64,000 bases of DNA, taken from JAUIJL01 sp965366625. Lineage in GTDB: Bacteria; Acidobacteriota; Thermoanaerobaculia; Multivoradales; J023. Under the pieces are notes generated by a model. The model did no database searches, was not told where the DNA came from, and was given only the letters and a program-made list of their open reading frames with translations. The stretch is taken from the NCBI GenBank assembly GCA_965366625.1, contig CBDUGP010000022.1, positions 1 to 64,000 on the forward strand, written 5' to 3'. Position 1 is the first letter of the stretch. Each line of letters opens with the position of its first letter. The position numbers and the translations under genes were made by a program. This document shows, in pieces, positions 44,402-57,400 of this stretch.

Positions 44402-45460
44402 TCACTCATAGGCGGCTTCGACACTCCGTCCGCCACCACCATTGAGCCAAAGTCGGGCATGGGCGCGGACGGTGCCTTCATGGTCGACCCAGGGTGCCTC
44501 TAGGTAGCCTTTTCCATATCGATCCCCGACTCGGAAATAGAAAAAGACGGGCTCTGTCGTGGTCCCCAGCTCGAGGAATTGGGAATAGCCGTCGGCCGGG
44601 GCTTCGAGCATCGACCGCAGGGCAGCCCGTGGACCTGTTTCCGCGGGAAAGTGACGCGTTACACCGCCGATGGAAGAGAAGTCGAGGGTCGCGCCGACCG
44701 GGCGTCGATGGACCGGGGCGACCGGCACGTTTTTAGCGCGATTCTCCGTCACGTCGACCAACGCGGCCTTGCCGTCGGCTGCGGTGGTTGTGGTTAAGCG
44801 CAAGACGAAGGGATCGTCTTGCCCGGCAACTTTGGCCGGCAGATCCCTCAGCCCGACCACACGTGCCTTGCGGTTGCGAGGGTCGAGGGCCAAGACCGCA
44901 GCCTTTGAGGCGTCTCCCGCCACCAGCTCGCCTTGGACCGCCTGCAACTCCACCGGATTCTGAAGCGGCCGCAAGGTCACCCGCAGACGGGTTTCGTCGA
45001 CCCTATTGCTCTCCGAAGTGGCGACGGCGAAGTTCAACGTCTCGCTGCGATAGCCGTCCTTGCTCAAACGAACTCGCACGTCCGTACAAGGACTGCATTG
45101 ATAACGAAAAGCGCCCGTGACTTCCTCTTTGTGGCGAGTCGACACCCGGAGTTCCGGTCTTTGCGGGTCAAATGAGCCTTCCGTGACCGACAAACGCACG
45201 CCTGCCAGGGGACGTCCCGTGGACGCGTCGACCACGGCGCCGCCCACCCGGATCTCACCGCTGAGCTTGCTTTCCAGGAGCTCCCGAACCGGAGGCAGTT
45301 CGGGAGGAGTCTGTGCCGACAGATAAGACGGTGCCAGGCACATGACCCCTAGGCACATGACCACCAGGCACATCCATGCCCTATGAGCGGGTGCCAGGCA
45401 CGTCCTTGCCAGGCACGTCTTTGCTAAGGCCACCATCGCAATTTCTTTAACCGTATTCAT
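44402..45460 (-). CDS. Secreted CarboxypepD-regulatory-like protein with REP-derived signal sequence
   Basis: This 352-residue protein follows the giant frame by 3 bases (TAA at 45464-45466, then ATG 45460), with GGGAG inside the end of the giant gene, so it is translationally coupled. Residues about 65-170 hold a carboxypeptidase regulatory-like (Ig-fold) domain (GGAVVDASTGRPLAGVRLSV, ITGAFRYQC-type). The C-terminal 150 residues are unassigned. Its long N-terminal region is Cys-rich and repetitive (TCLAxTCLAP, then MCLVVMCLGVMCLAP) because it is made of REP-like DNA. It still reads as a plausible signal sequence ending near LSAQ. Surface attachment or a helper role for the giant protein is inferred from position. 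Confidence 0.8.
   Translation of the reverse strand: MNTVKEIAMVALAKTCLARTCLAPAHRAWMCLVVMCLGVMCLAPSYLSAQTPPELPPVRELLESKLSGEIRVGGAVVDASTGRPLAGVRLSVTEGSFDPQRPELRVSTRHKEEVTGAFRYQCSPCTDVRVRLSKDGYRSETLNFAVATSESNRVDETRLRVTLRPLQNPVELQAVQGELVAGDASKAAVLALDPRNRKARVVGLRDLPAKVAGQDDPFVLRLTTTTAADGKAALVDVTENRAKNVPVAPVHRRPVGATLDFSSIGGVTRHFPAETGPRAALRSMLEAPADGYSQFLELGTTTEPVFFYFRVGDRYGKGYLEAPWVDHEGTVRAHARLWLNGGGGRSVEAAYE
45331..45418. repeat. REP-derived tandem words coding a signal sequence
   Basis: Two perfect GTGCCAGGCAC words (45331-45341 and 45391-45401) and degenerate copies (AGGCACATG, TTGCCAGGCACG) lie in the first 45 codons of the minus-strand gene at 44402-45460. Confidence 0.85.
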
Positions 45461-45463
45461 CGT

Positions 45464-48400
45464 TTACTCCCTCTCCCTTGGCGTCTGCCCCGGCACCTCG
45501 TAGTACCACTGATAAATCACCGGGAATCCCGACGTCTGGAAATCACTGTGCCCGTAGAAATCCCAATTCAGATCCGTGGCATCCACGTTATTCGGCGTCA
45601 TCACGTTTTCCACCGAGCCGGCCGGAATCAACAGCTGGGTCGCTTCATAAGCCACGCGAATCACGTCCGGAAGGCTGGTGGGAATGGGGCCCCGCTCCGG
45701 TAGACGGGGGCTCATCATGGCCGGCGAATCGTTCGACAACGCCGGCTGACCCTGCCCGGCCACCGGAGCGCGCCAACAAGTTGGCGAGCCTTCTTCGCGG
45801 TCGTAATGGACCCAGGGATTGCGTTTCGCATAGTCGTCGATGCGCATCAGCTCGAGGGCATAGTCCTTCCACGCCCAGCTGTGGACTAATTTGGTGGCCG
45901 ATTCTTTCGTGCTGTGTTGCTCTTGATTGAACCAGAAAGTCCAAGAGTCACAACGTAGATCGTCTTCGTCGTAAGTGATCGGAATTCCGTAGAGGTCGGG
46001 GATACCGCCGACGCCTCCGCTACCCCCCAGCAGACCGTAGGAATACGGCTGCTGCGGCCAGAAGACTTCCTGCCAGATGGCCGGCTCCACGGAATAGAGG
46101 TTGCGGAAGAGGATGCCCGAGGTATCCACCGCGTGCTGGCGCAAGGCGTCGTAGACCACTTGGTTGCCCAAGCTGTGGGCCATGACGTAGATATTCTGCG
46201 CCTCACCCCCCCACTCGCCGACGATCTTGTTCTCGATCAGCTCGCGGAAGCTTTGGGACGATCGGAACGAATTGTCCACGTTGTCGATGTAGGAGATCGG
46301 CGCGTTTTCGTCGCCTTCCCAGGTAAAACCGACCACGTTGCCGCGGAAACCCAACCAGAACATGCGTTTGGTCACGATCTGGAAGGAAGCCTTGGCACCT
46401 TCTAAGTCGACGTTGAATCCGTGCACCGGCATGAAGTATTGGGTCTTATCCGTGTCGGGCATGGCGGTGCCAGGCACGTGTTCAGCTTCCGGATACAGGA
46501 AGTGGGGAATGGTGTTCACACCCCCGCCCGCATCACACGACGTCTCCGGATGGCATTCGGTTTTGTAGTTGGTGAATCGGGCCGACGGCGAGCCGCGCGC
46601 CGACCACAGGGAGAAGAAATGATTCAGATGCTCCAGGGTCATGCGGATCGAATCCACCGTATGCCAATCCGACTCGCCCTTCTCCCGTGAGAGCAGATTC
46701 ATCTGCACTTCGTGGACCGTGTCTTCGCTCGCAAACGGATCCACCCGGAATAAATATCCCGTTTTGGTCTCGTCCGGAGTCAGCTCCAGCCGTTCGTGGG
46801 AGCGCAGCACGTAGTCGACGGACATGGACGCGCTATAGGAGAAGATTCCGCCGCCGAAGAAACCGCCGATCAAATCCTCGGCCACGTCTTCCCTCGACAA
46901 ATACTGCAAACCTTCTCCAACGGCGTTCAGAGGAGCTTTCCAAAGCTGGATGTCGACGTCCCGGCTGGTGTCCACCAGCTGCAAGGTGAAATCGAACCCC
47001 TCCTCGATCAACGGTGCCGGGATCTGCAGGTGCAAGGGCGACAAATCGTCGATATTGCCCATGTTTACCGCTTCCGAATTGGCCGTGTTGGAGGTCCAGA
47101 ATCGGTAGCCGTCCCCTTGATCCTCCATCATTTCGTCGTATTCGTCGATCGTCCAACCGAGCCCGTCGGGCACACCGGGGCGGATGTAGTTGTAGCCGCC
47201 ACCGCTGCCGTCGCTGCTGTTGTTGACGGCGAGGTTCGCTTCCACGGGCGTGAAACGAATGGTTTGCTCCGCTTCGGACCCCTCAAAGGTCAGCTTGACG
47301 GTGACGTCGGCGGTGACCAACTCGCCGCCCGCCTGGGTGCCGTTGAGCGCTTCCACCCACACCTTGATGGTTTCGTTGCCCGGGCCGAAATTAAAGGTCG
47401 ACGCGCTGTACGGGGTGCCAGGCACGATGTACAGATCCGGCTCTTTGCTGTCGCTCTGATTCTCGATCCGCCACAAACGCAGGATTCCCTGCTTCTTTTC
47501 GGTGAAGTCGTAATAGCTGTGACTGCCCTTGGTGCCCAACAGCCTGCCGGTATTGTCCGGCAATTGCGAAGCCGGCGGACCGTCGTACTCGAAGGTCAGG
47601 GTCGCGGCGCCCCAATTGCCTCCCTCGGGCCGCAGCTCGACCATCAGGGGTACGAGGTTGTCCTCGTTGTCGACCTGTTTGTCGGCATAATCCGGGATCT
47701 GATCACCGCTCGCCGAACCGTTACCGTCGTCGTTGTCGTGGTTGACGTAGACGAATTTGCCGTAGCCTTGGTCGCCGTCGCCTTCCTCGATCTCCTCTTC
47801 CAAATCGTCCCGCTGGGGTTCGTCGATGTCGTCGTCGTTATTGGAATCGGCGTCGATATCCAATAAGGCAATGGAGAACGGCTCCGGCTCCGACATCACC
47901 GTTAGCGGCACGTCGACGCCCGCCCGGGGCGACCACACCCAACCCACGTTGAGCGCCATCAGCACCTCGTGATCGCCCTCGGGATGGTCGAACATCTCAC
48001 CCTGAGGCAGCGTCGCGGTGCCATCGCCGGTGCCGTCGGTTTGGGCCAAGAAGGGAATCGTGCCGTCCTCGACGAAGAACATGTAGGTGTTGAGGGCCGG
48101 GTAATTCGACGGCTGAATTTGATAATTGAAAACCGTATCTTCTTCGTGATTGCCGTCGTGGCCGAGCAGAACCACCGGCGTGGGCGTGGTGACCTGGCCG
48201 GTGACCGACCACAACACGTACGTCGACCGCCAATTTTCGTCCGACACCTCTAAGATTTCGAATTTGCCGCCGCACAGGGGATCCTCAGTGCAGGGCTCCA
48301 CCGCCTCGAAATGGGACGCATCGTCTGGGATCACCGGTACTCCGACCCAAGCGGTCGGTGTCGCCGTAATTTCATAACGGCCCGGCGTCGACGGCAGGGG

Positions 48401-51400
48401 CACGGCGTAGGAGTAGAGGCCGTCGCCGTCGGGGCTGCTGACCGTGGCACCACCACCGGCACCGTTGAAGGCGATCTGGACCCGTTCGTCGAGGGTGCCG
48501 CCGCCACAGCTGTCGGGCAAACATTCCGGTGCCGGGCTCTCCCCCAGGCGGGTGGCTTTAAACGTTCCCAGGGGCACGCGACAATAATCTTCGCCGCAAG
48601 CCTCGACTCCGAAGTCTTCGCGCACCACGTGCACGTTGACCTGCAAAGGAACCGACGTTTCTCCGGGCGGGTAGGCTTCGATCGAACCGACCCCTTCACC
48701 CCCCGAAGGTTGGCCACGTCCGGACACCCGCAGAACCGGGAAACCTACGAAGACCTCGCCCGGCACCCAATCCTTGCGCACCTGGCCCGTAAAGCTGACC
48801 TCCGCGGAGCCGCCGTCCTCGCCCGTGGCGCTGGCGGTGACGGTGTAGGAATCATCCTCCCCGAGCACCAGCCACGCCCACACGCCGCTCACCCCGCCGT
48901 CGTCGGTGACCGTGGTGCCCGCACTGCACTCGCCCGCGATCACCGTGCCCGGACGACAGCCGAGCTTGTCCTCCCGGCTGATCAACTCCGGACCCTTGCC
49001 TTCGCCACCCGGACTACCGTTGAGGGTGAAGACCACGTCTTGATTGGAGATCGGATTGCCGTATTGATCCACCGGCAGGGCCAAAACAGGGGTGCCGAGG
49101 CTCAAATGGGGCAGACCGTTCAAGGTCTGACCGTAGGGTTGCTCGAGGTCTGCCACCTCATCGGGAGCACCGATGGCGTAGAAGAGGTCGGGCACCGCAT
49201 GGCCGTTGACCTCCACCGCCACCACGTTGAGGCCCGCCCGGGTGGAGTGATCCTCTTCCGGGAAGAGCAAATAATACGGACTCTCGTCCGTCTTCGTGCC
49301 GAGGGTGAAATCCACCGACGCCAAACCGGTCGAATCGCTGACCACCGAGCCCGACGCCGTGCTTCCGCCGCCGGTCAAGACCGTGAAGGTCACCTCGGCC
49401 CCTTGAACCGGCACCTGGTCGACGTCGAAGACCTCGACTTTGAAGGCGATGTAATCGCCGTCGCTCAAAGTTTCGCCAACCGTCGCCAGCTGTAAGTTGC
49501 CGTCGAAAATCTTGCCGCCCACCGCCTCCTCACCGCGTCGGTTCACCGGTCCACTGTGGGGTCGGCTGAGGGGCACCCGTGTGCCTTCCACCACCTCGAA
49601 CCACGGCACCGCCAACATGCCGCCGGAGAGGGTTCCTGAAATCTGGTAGCGACGCTCGCCCGTGAGCGGGTCGAGCAACACATAACCGACGCCGGTCCAA
49701 TCGACGAAGGACATGGCCTCGGCCGGCACCAGGGCTTCACCGCCGGCCAGCACCCAGCCTTCGATTTCGTCGAGCACCGCTGAATCGAAAGGCAGGGTCG
49801 GCAGGAGGGTGCCCAGATTGGCGCTGTCGATGCGGTGCACGGTGATGCCGCGATCCGCGGCCAACGCCAACGCCAGATCCGCGCTCATGGCCGCCATGCC
49901 TTGGACCTCGAAAAGCTCGCGCTCGCGCGCCGACGCTTCGAGCTGGGTCAAGGCCAGCCAGCGGCCGGCGACCCGCCGATCCTCGGTCCCGCCGTCGCCC
50001 ACCAGACGTCCACTGTGGATGTCCGCGTCCACAAAGACACTTTTATATTCCAAGGATTCGATCAGCCCGAGGCTGCCCTGGGGCTCCACCAGACTGCCGA
50101 CGGTCACCACGCTCGGCCGTGGGAAGACCCGGGTCAGACCTTCCAAGCGCGCCATCCGTGCGCCAAAATCATCCACTGCCGAGAGATAATCCGAAGCCAT
50201 GGCGGCCAGCAGCTCAAGGGTATTTTGCGGCTCGCCGTTCGGCGGTGCATAAGCTTCCGCCCCGGCGCCGAAACCCAAGCCGGCGGCAATGCCGGCGCGA
50301 TGATCGTTGACGAAGCTGGTGCTGCCCACGGTGGGTGAGGTGAGGGTCATTTCGAGCTCGAACGGCCTGCCCATGGCGATCGGCAGGCTGGCCGGCACCA
50401 ACGGCTCGCCATCGGTACGCAGTTCCAGGCGTACGTTGACCAAATAGGGCGGCGTATTCCACAGGCGATGACCGTTGGCGGCGACGATCTGCTCGTCGGC
50501 GGCCGTGGCCGGCACGTACCAAAGGGTCGCCTCCTGGCCGGAAAGATCCGCCACCGGCACCGTCCGGTCGAAAATCACCCGACTGCCGTCCCGGGCCCGC
50601 AGACGCACCCGATGGGTCAGGCTGTCGGCCAGGTCGAGACCGAAGCCGTCGACCCCCAACACCACGCCCACCATGCCCGGCGGCAAGACCTCGCCTTGTT
50701 GTTCGGCCAACAGCTCAGGTGCGGTGACCTGGGGATATTGGCCGGCACCCAAATATCCGTCCACCTCTTGCTCGACCAGCGCGCTGGGCATGGGACATGC
50801 CCCCGCCTGCTCCAGGGGTCGGGAGCAGACGTCGCCCGCCAAATAGCTGTCGAAGAAAGCGTCGGCGTCGAAAGCCATTTGATCCAACAGCGGATCGGAC
50901 GCCACGGATCGGTCGAAGGTTTTGAGCTGGGGATCGAGGGCCAACCAGGTGGCGCCGCTATCGTCCAAGACCACGCCGCGGTAATTGGCGTAGGGCAGAT
51001 AAACCTCGGCCCACACCCGATCCAGCACATAGGCGACGGGACGACCGCCGGAGATCACCGGCGACCAACCGATGCCCGCTGCGGTCAACACCCGTTCGAG
51101 GGCCGGCACGTTGGCAGCACCGAAATGGTCGAGCAAAGCGGCGGTCGGGATCTGCTGAGGACCCCATGCCAAGCGAGCCGGGAAACCCGCCAGGCGCATC
51201 AACTCGGCCAACAGACCGGCTTGGTCGGCGTCGTTGCCTTCGCCGGAGCGCAACACTGCCTCGGGGCCTTTGATGCCACCGTAATAATGACCGGCACGGA
51301 TGTCCTGCAATACAAAGTTGTAAATCGCCACCGGATCCCCGGCCAACTCCACCACCTTTTCCGCCAAATAGTCGGGTCTGACGATCTCCGCCTTGCGGAA

Positions 51401-54400
51401 CCTCAGGCTTTTCTCCTGGGTTTGGACCCGACGTTTGCGCGCCACCGCCGTGGCTTCGATCAGCTCCGAAGACGGCTTCGCCAGATAACCCTCCGGGAAG
51501 GCTCGGCGGTCCGAAGGCGCACGGGCCACGAGCGCTTCGTCGAATTTCGGTGCCAGGCGAGATGAGATCGGCGAAGCCTCCCGCGACCCACCCGCACAGG
51601 CCAACAGCTCGGACAACTCTTGGGAGCTGAGGCTCGCCTTCTCGCCAATCGCCCGTTTCAGCGCCTGCAGCTTCTCGCCGGCGGACTGCTCGAGTTCGTC
51701 CAAGCGCGAGTCCACGTCACCTCCCGCCCGCGCCAGCACCTGCCGTTGATGGGCCAGCTCCTCCTGCCAGATGAATTCCTCCAGCAGTAGCTCGCGGTCC
51801 ACCGCCGAGCTTTTGGTCGGCAGGGCGTCGAGCTGGGCCTGGGCCATTTTCGCCAAAGCCGGGAAATGGCCGTAACACGACTCACCTTGCGCTGCCGACC
51901 CAGACTGGGTCGCGGACTGCGCTTGGAGGGGCGAGCCCAAGCCCGGCCACACGGGCAAAAGGGCCAACCCCAACCAAACCCAACCCTGTGACGGATAACC
52001 CTTGGACGGATCACCCTTGGACGAACGACGGGCACGTCCGCCGACGGAAGACTGACTCATGACTTCTCGCTCCAATCCAACCTCGGTCTGCCGGCTCACC
52101 GCGTCCCGTCGACGCAGGATGACCGCGCCGGCAAGGGCGAGCAGCACGGTCAACAACATGAGCAGACCCGGGCCGAGGGTCGGTATTTCCAAACCGGCGC
52201 GGACTTCGACGTCCGCCCGGGACAATTCCAAATCGTAGGGCACCCCGCCGAAATCGCCGGCCGCGTGCAGCTCCACCCGATAGGTGCCAGGCACCAAGTC
52301 AATGGTGTCGAAGCTGTGGATCAGCACCACTTGATCGTCCATCGGCACGGTCTGCACCACCACAAGGCTGTCGATCACGGCACTGGTCTCGGGATCCACC
52401 AACAGCAGGCTGAGCTGAGCGTCCGGCAGGTCCCCGGTGCTCAGGTTGCTCACCTGGGCGTCAACCTTCAACGGCACGCCGACGAAGACTTCCTCGGGCA
52501 GATAAAGCAGACCGCCGACATCCAAGCCACCTTGGGCCGTGACCTCAAAAGCCACCGTGACCGTGGAGACGTTGCCGGCACAATCCGTGGCGCTCAGCGC
52601 GAGCACGTGATCGCCGACCGTGTCCACCACCAGCGGGCTGCTCACGGGCTGACCGTCGAGCAAGGCAGAGGAGACCGTGAGGTTGACGTCGAGCATCGTC
52701 CATTGGGCGGTCACGCTGGTTTCGTAGCTCCCGCCCTCCACCACACCGTCGACCGTGATCTCCGGCGCCGTGGCGTCGAGCAGGAAGGAACGGCTCGCGG
52801 TGGTGCTCAGTCGACAGCCGTCGACCGCCAGCAACTCGAAGAGGTGCTCGCCGTCGCCCACCACCGGCTCCCCGGCGACGTAGGTCAGGCCGTCGAGGGT
52901 GGCGACCACCGAATCCAGCTGTTGGTCGTCGGCAATCCAAGTGAAGGCCGCCGAGCTCACGCAGGCACCTTCCGCCGGACCGCTCAAGTCGAGGGTCGGC
53001 GGCGTATCGTCGATCGTCGGCAAGAAGTCCACCGCCACACCGGTGCTGATGTTGTTGACCGTATCCTCGGCGAAGACCTCGACCCGATAGGGATCCAGGC
53101 GATCCGGATCGATCACCACCCGCGACGAGAAGATCTCGCTCTCCACGCTCTCCCGGGGCAGCGGCAGGTCGTGGTCGGAATCGTCGAGATGGAAGAAGAC
53201 CCGGAACACGCTCGACAGCTCGTCGATCGCTCGCACCCGAACCAGCATGGACTCGGAGCAAACGATCTCGGTAGTCGGTTCCAGCAGGTCCACCACCGGC
53301 GGCGTGCGGTCGACCAACAACAAGCTCGACGTCGCCAAAGGCTCTTCCACGGTGCCACCCACCTGTGCCGCCGGTCGCTCGGCGGTCAACGACACCAAAT
53401 AGGACTGCAAGTAGGACACGCTGAGGGGCACGTCCCAGGTGAAGGGACGGGATTGACCGGCGCCGAAGGAAGTCGCTGCCGCCTCGGCGTGGCCGACCAC
53501 CGCATTGCGCACGGGATCGATCACGTCCACCTTGACCACCACATCGTTCAACGGCGCGTCGCCGAAGTTTTCCACCGTGGCGGTGATCGTGAACGGCCCC
53601 TCGTCGGGTTCGGCGGAGACCGGAGCCACCGCCACGCTGCCTTGCAGCTCGGCGCCGGCGGCGGTGATCACGAATCCGACCGGCTCGGAACTCGCCAGCT
53701 CCGCGCCCGGCTCGTCCACCACCCGCGCGGTGAAAGCGTAGTTGCCGGGAGGAATCGGCGAGGTATCCAGAGCCCATGGCGTGGGCAACAGATCCCCCAC
53801 GGGCAGGGCGATGACCGGCACGGAGGTGCTCGCCACCTCGGTGCCGCGGGCGATTTCGAGGCCCGAAACCGCCACCACCGTCAGCTCGACCGTGGCGTCC
53901 CGCAGGGTCGCGTCACCAATATTGAGCACCCGGGCCAAGAGGTTGGCACCGGCGCCCCGGCGGTAAGTGGGACGATCCGTGGAACCGGTGACCTCGGCCG
54001 CGACCCGCGCGCCGACGGTGAAGGCTGCGCTCGCCCGCGCCGCTTCGACACCGGCTCGCTGCACCGTCACCACCGCCTGGTAGTCGCCGGGGTAAATCCC
54101 CGACACCGACCAGCCCGAATTCGTGACCCGGGTTTCGTAACCGAAGGTCTCGTCCTGCCAGCTGTCCACGTCGGTGACCCAGACGCCGTTGGCATCTTCA
54201 ATGCTCAGGGTCACCAAAGTCGGCGCCGGACCGTCGTTGACCGTCACCTGTGCAGTAATCGCGGCGTTCTCGCCCAAGAAGTAGGCCGGCCGGTCGGTGG
54301 CGATCTCGGCGTGGGCGCCGAGGGTTTCGCGCACCGGAACCACCATCTCCTCAACGTTGTTGGTTTCGTCGAGCTCCACCAGCAGATCCGCCGGATCGAG

Positions 54401-57400
54401 CACCAGACGCCAACGGAAGTCGCCCTCCTGGCCGGTGGTATCCCACAAGAATCGGACCCGACGGGTTGCGCCCGAAGCCAGGTCAAAGGTCTCGCTGACC
54501 ACCACGTCGGAAGCCCCGGAGGGTGCCGTGCGGATCAAGCTCGCCACCAATCCTTCGAGTTCCACGGCTCCGGCATTGCGCGCCACGCCGTCGATGGCGA
54601 CGGTCGTGCCGGTGACCGGGAAAGCCGGGGTCGCGGTGATCGATCGAACCTCCGCGTCACCAAAGGCGTCGGGGTCGACGATCACCTCGATCGGCAGGCT
54701 CTCTTGCACATCCGCCCCGAGCTCTTGGCGGGCGACAAAGGTATTGGTGCCCACCGCCAGCTCCACGTCGGGCAAGACAAAGGTCCCGCTGGGCTGGAAG
54801 CGGCGTTGCAGCTGTTCGTCTTGGGTCAGCCACAGGGCACCGTCGTCGGTGCGCATCAGGTCCCAAGGACCACCGTCGCCCCACGGCAAGGCGTAACGAT
54901 CCAAATCCGCCGCCAGCACGGTCTCACTGCCATCGATCATGGAACGGGTCTTCAGGCTGAAGAGGTCGCTATCGACGGGATGGATCTCGAAGTAGGCCAA
55001 GGTCCGATCGTCGAGCCAGACTGCGGCAAACTCGCCATCGGCCGCGCTCACGTCTTGAACCAGGCCGGTTTCCAAGTCCACCACCTTGAGCCGCGCGCCC
55101 TCCACATAACCGCCCGGCTGGGAATAAACGAAGCGGCTACCGTCCGGCGAGAACGGTGAGGAAGACATGCCCAGGCTGTCGTAGTCGCCGACAAATTGGG
55201 CGCCGCCCTCCACCAAGTCGATCACCAAGGGTTGGCCATAGTAGAAAGCGGCCACCAAGAATCGGCCGTCGGGGCTTTGGGCCAAGTGGGAGATGCTCGA
55301 ATAAGACTGGAATAGGACGGTTTCGGCACCGCTTCTCACGTCTCGGTAAAGCACCTGGGTCCGGCCGCTGGAGTCGTCCTCACCCACTGCGAAGAGGGTT
55401 CGGCCATCGTGGCTGAAGCGCGCCGAGCTATAACCCCCACGGGTGGTGAGCTGGCGCACCGACCGATCGGCGAGATTGGCCGAGAACAAATTCCAACCGT
55501 CGTTCCAATCCAGGAACACCAAGGTTTGACCCGACGGATCCAGAGCCGCTTCGTAAGGCTCGTCACCGAAGAAGGTCCAGGTTTCACCGCTGTCGAGATC
55601 CACCACCGAAACGCCTTCTTGACTGCCGTAGCTGTCGAAAGCGATGCGGCGCTGGTCGGCGCTGAAGGACACCGCGTTGTAGTCGAAGTCGTCCAAGGTC
55701 ACGGTCGACATCGGCTGTGCGGCGGGCAGCATCAGGACACCCACGTCCAGGCCGTCCCGGAAGAGGGTGACCAAGGAACCCGGATAGGCCCGTCCACCCA
55801 CGTCGGCGATCGGCACCGGCCAAATCACCGGCACTCCGGCGATCGTCGGTTCGAGCAACTCGGGAGCCGGCGGCGTGGTGCATTCGGTGGTCGCGTCGGC
55901 GACGTTCGACGGTGCGGATTCCACCTCCAGGCCGCTTTCGAGAGCCAGGGTGGTCAGGCGGTAATGGAAGGTCGCATCAAGACCCAGGCCCGAATCCACA
56001 TAGGCCAGATCCGAACTCGACGGCATGGCGATCGGCGCGAATACCGTGCCGTCGGCGCTGCGATACAAGCGGTAACCCAATAACACCGGCGGCAGCGGCG
56101 AGGGCGCCTGCCACTCGAGATCGATGGCGCCACAGGCACCGGCGGCCGCCAGCAGACCCGTGGGCGGGTTCGGCGGATCCGTGGACACCAGGGCAATGGC
56201 GTTCGACGGCTCGGAGAATTGTCCGAAGCGGTTGACCTCCAAGGCCGAGTATTCATGGGCCCCGGAGGCGACCCCGGAATCCACCTGGGGCGGCGCCAAG
56301 AGATCGAATCCGATCAGGCCCACTTCGGCGATCGAGCAGCTCGGGCAGTAGTAGCTGCCCGGCGGAACCGAGACCCGCACCCCCTCCACCGGCAGGTAGA
56401 GATCTAAGTAAAGGTTGGTGGAGCTGTTGTACGAGCGGTAATACCACCACAGCCAATGGCCATCCACCAAGACCTCGACGGAGAAGCGGCGGGCGTAGGA
56501 CCCCCAACGCAGATTCATCTCGGTGATCAGCTTGGGATCGGCCCAAGTCCACTGCCAGACCGTGCCCGCGTCGATCGTGTCGGTGTCGGGCATCCAGGAC
56601 GTGCCCGTATCGCCGTCCACCGCCCGCAACCAATCCGCGTTATCACCGCCCGAGGCGGAGAGCACATGGCCACCGGCCCCGTCGTAGGGATAGGACGCCG
56701 GTGGGTCCATCAGCGGCGTGCCGTCACGGTCGAGGGCATAACCGAAGCTCACGGGCTCGCCGGACTCCGTCCAATCCACGGTGACGTCGGCGCCCGCGGC
56801 GATCGCGGTCATATTCGCCGGCGGTGTGGGACGGGGGTGCGAAACCAAAACCAACTCCCGCGACCAACGGCTGCGGTTGCCATCGGAGTCCTCACCCCGA
56901 TAACGCAAAGTGTTGAAGCCTTGGCTCAGGCTGACGGTCGGGAAGGTGACGCCTTCGAATTCCGACGCAAATGCAGCCAGGGTCTGCCAGGTATCCGGCG
57001 CGACGAACCGCTGCAGCTCGATGGACTCGAAATAACGCTCCGAATAGCCGTTCAAGCTGCGACCCGGCGACTCGGAGATCGGGTCGACGAAATCGAAGGT
57101 CGGCGTCATCACCACGCCGTTGCGCCACGGCGACGCCGCAGACTCGTTGTCGCCCTCGTCGATGGCGGTCACTTGGTAGTTGTAATAACCGTCGGCCAAG
57201 CCCAGGTCGTCATAGGTCAGCTGGGTCAGCGGCAAGGCCGTCGGGGTCAGCAAATCGCCGCCTCGGTAGACCAAATAACCCGCTAAGTCGCCATGGGTAT
57301 CGGGCACCGCGGTCCAGGTGAGGTGAATGTCCCCACCGTCGACCCGCACGGTCAGCTCCGCCGGGGACGGCGGTGCCAAATCGATTTCCGTCAGCGAAAT

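Larger units (their letters stand above)
45464..52060 (-). other. Second module with its own start signals: possible independent 2198-residue secreted protein
   Basis: At 52060 an ATG is preceded by GGAG at 9 bases and followed by a basic N-terminus (MSQSSVGGRARRSSKGDPSK) and a hydrophobic core (VWLGLALLPVWPGLG) ending LQAQ, a normal signal peptide. The module has a transglutaminase-like fold (about residues 243-390). There the expected active-site Cys and His appear replaced (GEGNDADQA; RVWAEVYLP), with LDPQLK kept. Big_1/invasin-like Ig repeats (about 850-1100) and acidic Ca-binding repeats follow, then a C-terminal alpha/beta hydrolase domain with VHGFN and AHSLGN (nucleophile near Ser1963). 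It is not separated from the upstream protein by a stop codon, so it may also be made as part of the giant frame. Confidence 0.75.

Noticed and set aside
44131..44481. A 116-codon minus-strand frame
   Set aside because: It spans the tRNA fragment and the end of the secreted protein gene, with no Shine-Dalgarno sequence.
46796..47866. A 356-codon plus-strand frame in the giant gene
   Set aside because: Antisense shadow of Ig and acidic repeat regions; no signals.
52265..55159. A 964-codon plus-strand frame inside the giant gene
   Set aside because: It is antisense to well-defined Ig, CARDB and propeller domains and has a low-complexity His/Gly/Arg composition typical of a GC-rich shadow frame.
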